In this document: piece after piece, positions 15,986 through 23,480 of the stretch
Position numbering within the stretch: the stretch's first letter is position 1
How the letters are laid out: every line of letters begins with the position of its first letter
From: an uncultured Lachnospiraceae bacterium
GTDB lineage: Bacteria; Bacillota; Clostridia; Lachnospirales; Lachnospiraceae
Assembly: GCA_910588965.1 (NCBI GenBank)
Contig: CAJUSO010000033.1
Location: forward strand, 1-38,342
Length of the DNA stretch: 38,342 nucleotides
Reading direction: 5' to 3'
Made by a program: the position numbers and the translations under genes
Notes under the pieces: generated by a model
The model's database searches: none
Seen by the model: the letters and a program-made list of their open reading frames with translations, nothing else
What the model was told of the DNA's origin: nothing

Positions 15986-17333
15986 AACCGATATGGCAGA
16001 TGACTTCTTTATAAATCCGCCGCAGGAAATAGGTGCTCATGGCCAAGGACATAATTTCCGCTATCGGGAAAGCCCACCAGATATTGGCCACCTCCCCGGT
16101 AAGGGAGAGCAGGTAAGCTACAGGCAGCAGCACAATCAGCTGCCTAGCGATAGACACTACCATGCTGTAGACGCCATTCCCCAGCGCCTGGAATGCGCTT
16201 CCTACCACAATACAGTATCCTGCAAACAGGAAACTCAGGGAGATGGTGCGCAGGGCAGGCACGCCGATGGCCAGCAGCTCCTCCGTAGCATTGAAAAGGC
16301 TTAAAAGCTGCGCTGGGAACAGCTCCATCACTGCCAGCCCAACCACCATAATCCCTACTGCATAGAAAACGGATATCTTGATGGTCCGCACTACCCTCTC
16401 CTGCTTCCTGGCGCCATAATTATAGGCAATAATCGGCACCATCCCATTGTTCAGGCCAAAAATAGGCATAAAAATAAAACTCTGCAGCTTAAAATAAAGG
16501 CCGAAGACCGTCTGTGCCACCCCATAGGCAGACAAAATCACATTCATGCCATAAGTCATGACAGAGCCGATGGCCTGTACCACGATAGAAGGCGCACCCA
16601 CCGCGTAAATCTGCCCAATCAGCCTGAAATTTGGGCGGAACCCGCGAAACTTCAGATGGATTTCATGATTGCACTTTACATTGAAGATAACGGCCAGCAC
16701 GGCAGCCACGGCCTGCCCGCATACGGTGGCGATAGCGGCGCCCGCCGCTTCCAGCCGGGGTGCGCCGAACAGCCCGAAAATCAGGATGGGATCCAGCACA
16801 ATATTGATAATCGCACCCGTGCCCTGGGTAATCATGGTATAGAAGGTCTTCCCTGTAGACTGCAGCAGCCGCTCAAAGGCAGTCTGCATAAAAATCCCAA
16901 TGGAACAGGTACAGCAGATGACCATATAACTGATGCCGTACTCCCTTACCTGGGCAATATCCGTCTGGCTGTTCATAAAAGGCTCTGCCGCCAGCCAGCC
17001 GACCAGGGCAGTCAGGATAAAGCAGGCCAAGGCCACAAAAACGCCGTTGGCAGCTACTTCATTGGCCTTATCAAACTCCCGCTCCCCCAAGGTACGCGAG
17101 AGCAGGGCATTGATGCCTACGGCGCTTCCCACCGCTACTGCTATCATCAATGTCTGCGCAGGGAAAGCCAGGGATACGGCGCGCACGGCATATTCCCCTA
17201 CCTGGGCCACAAAAATGCTATCCACTATGTTGTACAGCGCCTGTACCAGCATAGATACCATCATGGGCAAGGACATGCTAATCAGTAGTTTCCCTATGGG
17301 CATAACGCCCATCTTATTCTCTTGTGTTTCCAT
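15984..17333 (-). CDS. MATE family multidrug/cation antiporter
   Basis: A 449-residue membrane protein with about twelve hydrophobic helices. It has the MATE layout of two six-helix halves: MPIGKLLISMSLPMMVSMLVQ and YNIVDSIFVAQVGE at the start, and the second-half repeat with GAPSIVVQAIGSVMTYGMN and FGLNNGMVPIIAYNYGA. It exports drugs or organic cations using a Na+ or H+ gradient; the substrate is unknown. The start at 17333 follows GGAGGG; nine residues upstream in frame lack a site. It is divergent from the unknown gene at 17482. Confidence 0.95.
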   Translation of the reverse strand: METQENKMGVMPIGKLLISMSLPMMVSMLVQALYNIVDSIFVAQVGEYAVRAVSLAFPAQTLMIAVAVGSAVGINALLSRTLGEREFDKANEVAANGVFVALACFILTALVGWLAAEPFMNSQTDIAQVREYGISYMVICCTCSIGIFMQTAFERLLQSTGKTFYTMITQGTGAIINIVLDPILIFGLFGAPRLEAAGAAIATVCGQAVAAVLAVIFNVKCNHEIHLKFRGFRPNFRLIGQIYAVGAPSIVVQAIGSVMTYGMNVILSAYGVAQTVFGLYFKLQSFIFMPIFGLNNGMVPIIAYNYGARKQERVVRTIKISVFYAVGIMVVGLAVMELFPAQLLSLFNATEELLAIGVPALRTISLSFLFAGYCIVVGSAFQALGNGVYSMVVSIARQLIVLLPVAYLLSLTGEVANIWWAFPIAEIMSLAMSTYFLRRIYKEVICHIG

Positions 17334-17382
17334 TTTTCCCTCCATTCTATGCGGAAGCAATGCGATTCCCTTATAAAGTAAC

Positions 17383-17411
17383 AGTGTACACGATTATAAA
17401 TTATTTGTAAA
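17383..17411 (-). promoter_or_regulatory. Promoter of the MATE gene
   Basis: Minus-strand TTTACA (17406-17411), 17 bases, TACACT (17383-17388), giving a 45-base leader. Confidence 0.6.
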
Positions 17412-17423
17412 GGCTTTGTATGA

Positions 17424-17452
17424 TTGACAGGAAATTCAGATAAGAATATAAT
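17424..17452 (+). promoter_or_regulatory. Full-consensus promoter of the unknown gene at 17482
   Basis: TTGACA (17424-17429), exactly 17 bases, TATAAT (17447-17452), 29 bases before the ATG. Both hexamers match consensus perfectly. Confidence 0.9.
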
Positions 17453-17481
17453 AGAACCATTACACAGACAGGGAGCAGCAT

Positions 17482-18348
17482 ATGACAGGAAAAAAAGAAC
17501 AGCAAGCACCGGAACTTTACTTGATTGCAGGCTGCGGCGGGAAGGCCGTCTTGAAAGCGGTAGCCCAATCGCCCCTAAGGGAACGGCTGCTGATACGGAA
17601 TGACAGCTGCCTTCGCACAGAAGGTTTTAGCCAGAAGCTTATGAATAAACTCATCTTTTTTGCCCCAGAAGGAACGGTAGCCAGTACATTAACAGAACTG
17701 GAAGCATTATTCCCCGTGGAATCCATTTTCCACAACCCAAAGACAGGGGAAGGCGAAAGCCTGAAGGTAAGCCCCTGCCCCAACGGGGGACAGGCAAAAG
17801 GCCAGCTTCTGGTCTCTTTGGAAATCCAAAAAAAGCCTTACCGGATCCCCATCCAGCTGGAAATCCTCCCCTACCAGGGCCAAGGGGGCTACCCCCAGGA
17901 AGAGACCCTGCCAGAAGGCATCTCCGGGAAAGGGACCATCTCATACTGCAAATTCAATGCGGAGGAGTATTTAGCCCGCTGCTTTTACCAGGTGCTGGAC
18001 AGCCTGGAATGGCTGGATGATTTCCTGTGGTACCAGGAGATTTACAGCATCCTTTCGCAAAAAGCCGTCAATGGCAGGAAAGTGTGGGATAGCCTGCGCC
18101 GCCTGCTGCTGGAGAAGCCTATCCCCTTTGTACAGAACCGGCTGGACACCCTAAAGGGGTACGAGGGCTATGCCCCTATGGCAGACAGATGGGACGCCCT
18201 CCATGCCGGTATGGAGCGCCCATACCCCACATGGCAAGAGGCCATCCGGCTGCTGGGGGAATTTTACACGCCAATCTTTGAAGGGATCCTAAAGGACGAG
18301 ATTTTCTTCGGGGACTGGATGCCGCAGCTAAAAAGATATTTAGATTAG
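17482..18348 (+). CDS. Protein of unknown function, cytosolic
   Basis: A 288-residue protein without signal peptide or TM helix that I do not recognise. The N-terminal half holds LYLIAGCGGKAVLKAVA and a beta-rich stretch LLVSLEIQKKPYRIPIQLEIL. The C-terminal half is helical (AEEYLARCFYQVLDSLEWLD, then EIYSILSQKAVNGRKVWDSL). The order (beta-rich N-part, then an A-E-E-Y-L-A-type helix and an all-helical tail) loosely recalls AbiEii-type nucleotidyltransferases, but the catalytic G-S/G-T and D-x-D pattern is not visible, so I do not call it that. The start follows GGGAGC and lies close behind a full-consensus promoter. A terminator-like hairpin separates it from the convergent spmB. Confidence 0.8.
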   Translation: MTGKKEQQAPELYLIAGCGGKAVLKAVAQSPLRERLLIRNDSCLRTEGFSQKLMNKLIFFAPEGTVASTLTELEALFPVESIFHNPKTGEGESLKVSPCPNGGQAKGQLLVSLEIQKKPYRIPIQLEILPYQGQGGYPQEETLPEGISGKGTISYCKFNAEEYLARCFYQVLDSLEWLDDFLWYQEIYSILSQKAVNGRKVWDSLRRLLLEKPIPFVQNRLDTLKGYEGYAPMADRWDALHAGMERPYPTWQEAIRLLGEFYTPIFEGILKDEIFFGDWMPQLKRYLD

Positions 18349-18369
18349 GCACGAAGGAAGCAGGATAAC

Positions 18370-18387
18370 AAAAAACCACGGTTTTTT
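18370..18387. terminator. Bidirectional terminator between convergent genes
   Basis: AAAAAAC-CACG-GTTTTTT: A-run, short stem, T-run. It can terminate the unknown gene on the plus strand and spmB on the minus strand, whose stops are 21 bases away on each side. Confidence 0.7.
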
Positions 18388-18407
18388 GCCTGCCCTGCCC
18401 TCTCCTT

Positions 18408-18932
18408 CTACATAAGCTGCGCCAATATCACGCTGGCCACTGTGCCCACAAGCGTCGTCACTAGGGCGCCTGCCAGTGTATACCTTGTCTTCTGCACCTT
18501 TGCCGTCATAAAATAAATGCTCATCGTATAGAAAATCGTCTCCGTGCAGCTCATCATAATCGAAGTAATCGTCCCAAAATAAGAGTCCGGCCCATACTGC
18601 TTGAAAATGTCCAGGATCAGCCCTGTCGCAGCGGAAGAAGAAAACATCTTCACAATAGAGACCGGCACAAGCTCCGCCGGGAAATGCAAGGGCTCCGTAA
18701 GCACGCCCAAGGCAGCGGAAATCAAATCCAGGAACCCAGAGGCCCGCAAAACCCCTACCCCTACCATAAGCCCGACTAACGTAGGCATAATCCCTATGAC
18801 TGTCTGGAAGCCATCCTTAGCGCCCTTGATAAAGTCATCATAGACATGGCTGCGGTTCAGCAGCCCATACCCCACAATCAGGAATATCAGCAGCGGGATG
18901 GTGCTGTCTGACAGGAAAAGAAGGATATTCAA
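18408..18932 (-). CDS. spmB: Spore maturation protein B
   Basis: A 174-residue membrane protein of the nucleoside-recognition (Gate) family with about four to five TM helices. SpmA/SpmB are needed for dehydration of the spore core in Bacillus and Clostridium. Recognisable segments are KGAKDGFQTVIGIMPTLVGLM, ALGVLTEPLHFPAELVPV and SSAATGLILDIFKQYGPDSYFG. Its ATG overlaps the spmA stop (ATGA, 18929-18932), so the pair is translationally coupled. This marks the host as a spore former or a recent descendant of one. Confidence 0.95.
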   Translation of the reverse strand: MNILLFLSDSTIPLLIFLIVGYGLLNRSHVYDDFIKGAKDGFQTVIGIMPTLVGLMVGVGVLRASGFLDLISAALGVLTEPLHFPAELVPVSIVKMFSSSAATGLILDIFKQYGPDSYFGTITSIMMSCTETIFYTMSIYFMTAKVQKTRYTLAGALVTTLVGTVASVILAQLM

Positions 18933-19555
18933 CCGTGCATCCCCCCTTTTCCGTTATGATAAGCAGAAGCCTCATGGCTGTCTGGCAGAAGGCACATGAA
19001 TTTCGAAAACAAAATGCCCGCCAAAGTAGAAAAAAAAGTGGCAATCATGGCCGGCCCTAAAATAGCAGACGGGTTGGCGGAGCCATACTGGCTGCGGTAG
19101 GCAATCATGCTTACCGGGATAAGCTGGAAGGAAGAGACGTTCAGAATCAGGAACGTGCACATATCCCTGCTGGCTGTCTTGCTGTAGCCGTTCAGCTTGC
19201 CCATTTCCTCCATTGCCTTCAGCCCTGCCGGCGTCGCAGCCCAGCCAAGGCCAAAGACATTGGCTATGATATTGGTAGATATGTACTCATTTGCCTTATG
19301 CCCCTTGGGGATTGTGGGGAACATAAAGCGCAGCAGGGGGTTCAATACCCGGGCTGCTCCAGAGATGATGCCGCAGCTTTCTGCAATCCGCATCAGCCCT
19401 ACCCACAGGGACATGACGCCCAGCATCGTAATGCAAAGGGCCACCGCCTCCTTGGAGGAATCCAGGGCAGCTTCTGTAACGGCTGGCAGGTTTCCCGTAA
19501 AGGCGGCATAGAGGATCCCAATGACAATCATAAAGCCCCATAAATAATTAAGCAT
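18929..19555 (-). CDS. spmA: Spore maturation protein A
   Basis: A 208-residue membrane protein of the same Gate family. Typical segments are MSLWVGLMRIAESCGI, LNPLLRFMFPTIPKGHKANEYISTN (conserved P-x-x-P-K-G-H core) and NVFGLGWAATPAGLKAM. The ATG at 19555 is chosen because GGGAG lies at proper spacing; a TTG six codons upstream would overlap that site. It is the first gene of the spmAB operon. Upstream on the minus strand a CATAAGAT box resembles a sporulation sigma-E -10 element, but I see no -35 element at the right distance. Confidence 0.94.
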   Translation of the reverse strand: MLNYLWGFMIVIGILYAAFTGNLPAVTEAALDSSKEAVALCITMLGVMSLWVGLMRIAESCGIISGAARVLNPLLRFMFPTIPKGHKANEYISTNIIANVFGLGWAATPAGLKAMEEMGKLNGYSKTASRDMCTFLILNVSSFQLIPVSMIAYRSQYGSANPSAILGPAMIATFFSTLAGILFSKFMCLLPDSHEASAYHNGKGGMHG

Positions 19556-19760
19556 TCGATTCACTGCTCCCAAAGATATGATTGTTTTATCTTATGCAGC
19601 AGAATGGAAAATGTGATATGCATTTAGTGGTTTTTAATCTAATTTATTTGACAAAATCCGCAAGAACCGCAAAACAAGTTATATTTTTCTGAATATTCAA
19701 ATCCTTATAAATATTATATCAGTTATAAGTACGTTTAATTTAAAAATTTCAAAATTATTG
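19556..19760. other. AT-rich spacer between spmA and the noncoding RNA promoter
   Basis: No gene. It holds the spmA upstream region and a very AT-rich block (about 19660-19760). An open frame on the minus strand here (19697-20023) runs across the strong plus-strand promoter and looks like chance. Confidence 0.5.
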
Positions 19761-19789
19761 TTGACATTTTGATTTTTGTAAGATATAAT
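19761..19789 (+). promoter_or_regulatory. Full-consensus promoter of the large noncoding RNA
   Basis: TTGACA (19761-19766), exactly 17 bases, TATAAT (19784-19789), preceded by an AT-rich block that could act as an UP element. No start codon with a usable reading frame follows. Confidence 0.9.
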
Positions 19790-19795
19790 GAGTAC

Positions 19796-20735
19796 ATCAA
19801 AACGAAACAGGAGGTACAGACCAAAGGCAAAAGAACGAATTACCCCATAATTTTTTAGAAAGGAAGGTACGGGCCGCCAAAAACATAATCTTATTTCCCC
19901 TCTAGCCACAGCAGAGGTACAAGACAATATCATTTTAAATGAATCAGCGAAAAGTTCCATGTTGCAGAAGTTTTGCAGATGCTGATACGGAAGTTGGATT
20001 TCTGAAACAGGACAATTTAACAAATGCCATCTTTCAGAAGTGAATTTTCGGAATGGGAAAATATGATAAGGTTATCATCCAACTGGTAGGATAGTTCCTC
20101 CCAAGAAGGGTTTGGAACCATTCGGATAGCAAAGGACGCAGCAGTATCCTAGCCTAGAAGGCAATCCGTAGGATTGTAGCCTCTGATTTAGAAAATACAA
20201 TCATGGTTTTATGCCATACGCTGGAATCTGAAGTTGTAATTTCAAGTCAAAAGCCTTACCCCTATTTTATATCATACATGTAACTTAAGCAACAGGATTA
20301 AGAGGGAATTAAGGCAGAGGTTCATTGAGAAGGCAGGCAGAGCGTTTCTTGGAAGTTCCGTTGAGAAGAGTCTAGATAGATGGTATCCGACCTTGTATTT
20401 TCGGAATGGGAAGAGAAGCTAAGAACGTTGGCAGCAGTTAGGTTTCCCAGACAGAATTCCAGCAGGCGGTAAGCAGGAGCCAAGCAGAAGCAGATGGGAT
20501 TTTAGGGAAGATTAGAAATCAAAAGGATTTCCTATCAGAAGCCCTGGATTAGAAATGACAGAAGAGAATGTATGGTATCCAACAGAAATAACAGGTGGAT
20601 AGATACGGTCATCCAGAGGTATCAAAATTTCGGGAGGAAGAATGGAGATTTCAGAAAGAATGAGGTAAAGTCCAGTGGACAGTATAGCTTGAAAGGCTGC
20701 ATGAGATGATTTTCATATCCGTGCAGCCTTTTCCC
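19796..20735 (+). ncRNA. Probable large structured noncoding RNA, about 940 nt, class unassigned
   Basis: Between a full-consensus promoter and an intrinsic terminator there is no credible reading frame on either strand; stops are dense in all plus frames. Two Shine-Dalgarno-like runs (GGAGGTAC near 19810, GGAAGGTAC near 19862) have no start codon behind them. The plus strand is purine-rich and contains many local stems: CCTCT/AGAGG (19899-19917), ATGATAAGGTTATCAT (20063-20078), AGGCAATCC-gta-GGATTG-ta-GCCT (about 20159-20182), and TGGAT/ATCCA (about 20596-20616). A 16-base segment, ATTTTCGGAATGGGAA, occurs twice (20044-20059, 20397-20412), and ATGGTATCC also occurs twice. Size and build recall large ornate bacterial RNAs (OLE, GOLLD, ROOL) or a group II intron remnant, but I see no signature that decides. 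A decayed gene is the main alternative. Confidence 0.7.
20692..20732 (+). terminator. Terminator of the large noncoding RNA
   Basis: AAAGGCTGCA (20692-20701) pairs with TGCAGCCTTT (20722-20731), with an inner ATGA/TCAT stem and a T run after the outer stem. It closes the 940-base unit. Confidence 0.85.
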
Positions 20736-20763
20736 TATTAATAATATGGCTCTTATACCTGTT

Positions 20764-20902
20764 CAGAATATACTCCCGGCTCCTTTCAGAATATACTCCC
20801 AACCCCTTTCAGAATATACTCCCGGCCCCTTTCAGAAATATACTCCCGGCCCCTTTCAGAATATACTCCCGGCCCCTTTCAGAATATACTCCCAGCCCCT
20901 TT
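20764..20902 (+). repeat. Six tandem 23-bp repeats at the 3' end of the NlpC/P60 gene
   Basis: Units start at 20764, 20787, 20810, 20833, 20857 and 20880. The type sequence begins CAGAATATACTCCCGGCC; the fourth unit has one extra A. Read on the minus strand each unit encodes Lys-Gly-Ala-Gly-Ser-Ile-Phe and then a stop, the same as the last residues of the P60 protein. The array therefore arose by repeated duplication of that gene's 3' end. No unique spacers separate the units, so this is not a CRISPR array. Confidence 0.92.
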
Positions 20903-21742
20903 CAGACAGCCTGCCAAATCTGCCCGGTAATCAGGGTCTTTGGGATCTAGGCTGTTGACAGTACATCCAAACGTGCGGATATCCCCTGTAGAATGGATAT
21001 ATTTCCCATCCCCCATAAACAAAGCCACATGGCCTGGGAAATAGAGCAGGTCTGCCGGCTTTACCCTGGAAAACGGGATTGCATGGACGGGATAGCCCTC
21101 TGCAAGGACGGCGTCCCGGTAAATCAGGATGCCGCACATATAATAACTCATGAATGTAAGCCCAGAGCAGTCAATGCCTTCCCTGGTCTTGCCGCCCCAG
21201 CGGTAGGGCGTCCCAAGGAAGGAACAGGCATACTCCAGGATGGCACGGCGGAGGCTGTCTTGCGTATGCTCCTTCTCCGCTGGCGGAAGCAGCATACAGG
21301 ACGGCAGATACCCGCATTGGCCGTCTGCCAGCCGGACTTTCTGCCAGCCCTCTTTCTGGCTCCCCAAAGGAATGACAGCGCTCCCCATGAACAGCGTGGC
21401 CAAGGCCTTTGCCTGCACCTTTGGGCTATCCAGCACATCTATCATCGGATGCCGGATAACCGCAGGCGGGCTAGGGGACGTTACGGGGCTGTTTCCTAAG
21501 GCTGTCCCTTGGGATGCCAAATGCCCCAACTCCCACAGACAGCATTCTTCTGGCCTTAAAAGGCGCACAGCGGATGCATGTACCCATCCCCTGTATCCAT
21601 ATTGGGTCGTAATTTCCAGGAAATCCCCTCTGTGCTGTTGGATTCCCACCATCCAGCCGGACAGTAATTCATCGGATACAGAAGCGGCCCTAGCCGTTTC
21701 ATAAAGCAAAGCTTTCGGGACAATAACAAGCGCTTCCTGCAT
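20879..21742 (-). CDS. NlpC/P60 endopeptidase with SH3-like domains (YkfC-like)
   Basis: A 287-residue protein with two bacterial SH3-like segments (about 20-65 and 105-155, the second with GWQKVRLADGQCGYLP) and a C-terminal NlpC/P60 domain. The catalytic Cys192 lies in GIDCSGLTF, His238 in FPGHVALFMG and His250 in KYIHSTG. No signal peptide is visible, so it probably acts in the cytosol on recycled or imported muropeptides, cutting between gamma-D-Glu and the diamino acid as YkfC does. The M19 dipeptidase gene ends 20 bases upstream, forming a two-gene unit fit for peptide recycling. The C-terminal KGAGSIF and the stop codon lie at and inside the tandem repeat array, so the end of the protein may differ between strains. 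Confidence 0.9.
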   Translation of the reverse strand: MQEALVIVPKALLYETARAASVSDELLSGWMVGIQQHRGDFLEITTQYGYRGWVHASAVRLLRPEECCLWELGHLASQGTALGNSPVTSPSPPAVIRHPMIDVLDSPKVQAKALATLFMGSAVIPLGSQKEGWQKVRLADGQCGYLPSCMLLPPAEKEHTQDSLRRAILEYACSFLGTPYRWGGKTREGIDCSGLTFMSYYMCGILIYRDAVLAEGYPVHAIPFSRVKPADLLYFPGHVALFMGDGKYIHSTGDIRTFGCTVNSLDPKDPDYRADLAGCLKGAGSIF

Positions 21743-21762
21743 AAAGCGCCCCCTTTCTTACC

Positions 21763-22803
21763 TTATAATAACTCCTGGTAAAACCCCAGGACGTTTTGAT
21801 AGAAAACCTTATCTATTTCACTTCCGCGGAACCCATTTTTGCGCAGCGCCTGCTCCAATAAGCCTAAACCGCTGCAGCCTTGCATCCCTAGCTTCCCATG
21901 GAACCCGTCAAAATCAGATCCAAGGCCTATACAGGATATGCCTCCCACATTGGAAATATGCCGGATATGGGCTGCAATTTTGGATACATCGCCGCTGCAT
22001 GGATTCCGGCTGCTGTGGCTGGCGTCCAGGAAAGCCCCATAATAATTTACGCCTATTACACCCCCCTGCACAGCTATGCTGCGGATAAGCCCATCCGGCA
22101 GGTTCCGCGGATGCGGGCAGAGGGCGCGGGCATTGGAATGGCTCGCACAGAACGGCTTTTTGGCCAGGCGGCACACATCCCGGATGCCCGCATCCGACAA
22201 ATGGGACACATCTGGGATAATGCCAAGACACTCCATCTCCTCCAGGAATTCTATCCCAAGGGACGTAAGCCCCTGCCCTCTCCCACTGCAGTTGCCGCTA
22301 GGATATGCCAAATCCCCCTCCCCGCAGCAGCGTCCCCGGGCGCCCTGCTTCCCATGATAAGAGGCAGGAGATGCGGGCCATCCGAGGCTGTTCGGGTAAT
22401 TCCAGGTAAATGTCACCATCCGGACGCCAAGGGCATAGTAATCCCTGAGCCGTTCCAGGCTCCCTTGGCAAAGTTCCCCTTCTTCTAACGCCATCAAAGC
22501 CGATAGCTTCCCTTCCCGCCGGTTTCGGGCCATATCCTGATAAGCCGCAACCGGGGCAATGATATCTTTATTTTTCTCCATTTCCTCCCGGAACAGGGCC
22601 ATTTGCCCCCGGCAATCCCCAATCGGATCCTCTGTTTCCTGGAAATCCACGAAAATAGCAAAGTTCTGGAGCAGATATCCAGAGCTTTTCATTTTTTCCA
22701 AATCCAAATGGAATGCATTGCTGCGCAGGCCCGCCTCCTTCCCTTCTTTCCTCTCCTGGTAAATGCGTGAAATGGTATCGCAATGCAAATCTACAATATT
22801 CAT
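21763..22803 (-). CDS. Membrane dipeptidase family (M19) zinc dipeptidase
   Basis: A 346-residue hydrolase of the renal dipeptidase family, acting on dipeptides including those with a C-terminal D-residue. Metal-ligand and fold motifs: NIVDLHCDT (H-x-D at His7/Asp9), MALEEGE, VSHLSDAGI, CASHSNAR and GLGSDFDGF. The stretch RMVTFTWNYPNSLG also fits the family. The ATG at 22803 follows AAGGAAGGG; a longer frame upstream has no site. With the downstream P60 gene it would complete breakdown of cell-wall peptides to amino acids. Confidence 0.93.
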   Translation of the reverse strand: MNIVDLHCDTISRIYQERKEGKEAGLRSNAFHLDLEKMKSSGYLLQNFAIFVDFQETEDPIGDCRGQMALFREEMEKNKDIIAPVAAYQDMARNRREGKLSALMALEEGELCQGSLERLRDYYALGVRMVTFTWNYPNSLGWPASPASYHGKQGARGRCCGEGDLAYPSGNCSGRGQGLTSLGIEFLEEMECLGIIPDVSHLSDAGIRDVCRLAKKPFCASHSNARALCPHPRNLPDGLIRSIAVQGGVIGVNYYGAFLDASHSSRNPCSGDVSKIAAHIRHISNVGGISCIGLGSDFDGFHGKLGMQGCSGLGLLEQALRKNGFRGSEIDKVFYQNVLGFYQELL

Positions 22804-23480
22804 AGCCTTCCCTTCCTTACTCCCTGCTGCCGATGGGCATGCAAATGCTGCTGTATTAATCATATGACGCAAGCCTGGCCCCTTTTCCCAGAGGAAGCGC
22901 CCTATTTGTCTAACCTGCACAAAAAAGCTGGAAAAACTAGGAAAAAATCGGATATCGGATTATAATTTTTTTAAAATTTTATGTGCATACTGCACAATCA
23001 GCTTTTTGCGCCCAGAACAAAGGATTGCACACGCCTTGCACAGCAAATGCATGGAGATAAACCGTTCTTTCTCTTTATGCATTTGCTGCGCAGAGCAGCA
23101 AAACCACGGCAAGGGGCAGGGCAGGCAGACAAGTAACCATGCGGAGGGAAAGGAGGGAATACGTTCCATGGCATGGCTGGCAAGCCAATGGGGAATGGAC
23201 TCCGTATAAGGAAAAGCAAGCGCATCCAGGCCATTCAGGCGGCGGGAAACCTCCCCAGCGCTTCGTGGATTATTGCAGAATCCATGAGGAAAGCCGCAGC
23301 CAGTATCAGTATCACATGGCTGCAGGCAAAAACCAGGATGCCATGGGAAAATTGCCACCCCCAAAGACAGCCTGTCCCAGAGCCGCATCCCATTGCAACT
23401 GGGAGAAGCCGATTGCAGCCCGGCTTCCAGGCCAGCCCCTGCCGTAAACCATCTCAAGAAGGAAGGAGATTTCAAATTTT
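22804..23480. other. Long intergenic region upstream of the Cys-rich protein gene
   Basis: No convincing gene in 677 bases; open frames here have ordinary composition and no ribosome sites. It contains a TATAAT-like run near 22961 and a strong 12-bp inverted repeat (listed separately). At the right end is a GGAAGGAG site for the gene at 23481. It probably holds the divergent promoters of the dipeptidase gene and the large surface protein gene, the latter with a long untranslated leader. Confidence 0.45.
23041..23088. repeat. Perfect 12-bp inverted repeat
   Basis: CAGCAAATGCAT (23041-23052) and ATGCATTTGCTG (23077-23088) flank a 24-base loop that can itself pair weakly (GAGA/TCTC). It has no T run on either side, so it is not a plain terminator; a regulator-binding dyad or RNA hairpin is possible. 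Confidence 0.6.

Noticed and set aside
17482..18348. AbiEii-type toxin of an abortive-infection pair
   Set aside because: No nucleotidyltransferase motif and no AbiEi-like antitoxin gene next to it.
19697..20023. 108-codon minus-strand frame across the noncoding RNA promoter
   Set aside because: Runs antisense through a full-consensus promoter, has no ribosome site and an odd composition.
20764..20902. CRISPR array
   Set aside because: The units are directly adjacent with no spacers, and no cas genes are present; they are copies of a gene end.
22960..23475. 171-codon minus-strand frame
   Set aside because: No ribosome site, unusual Trp/Cys/Pro content, and it spans the inverted repeat; looks like chance.
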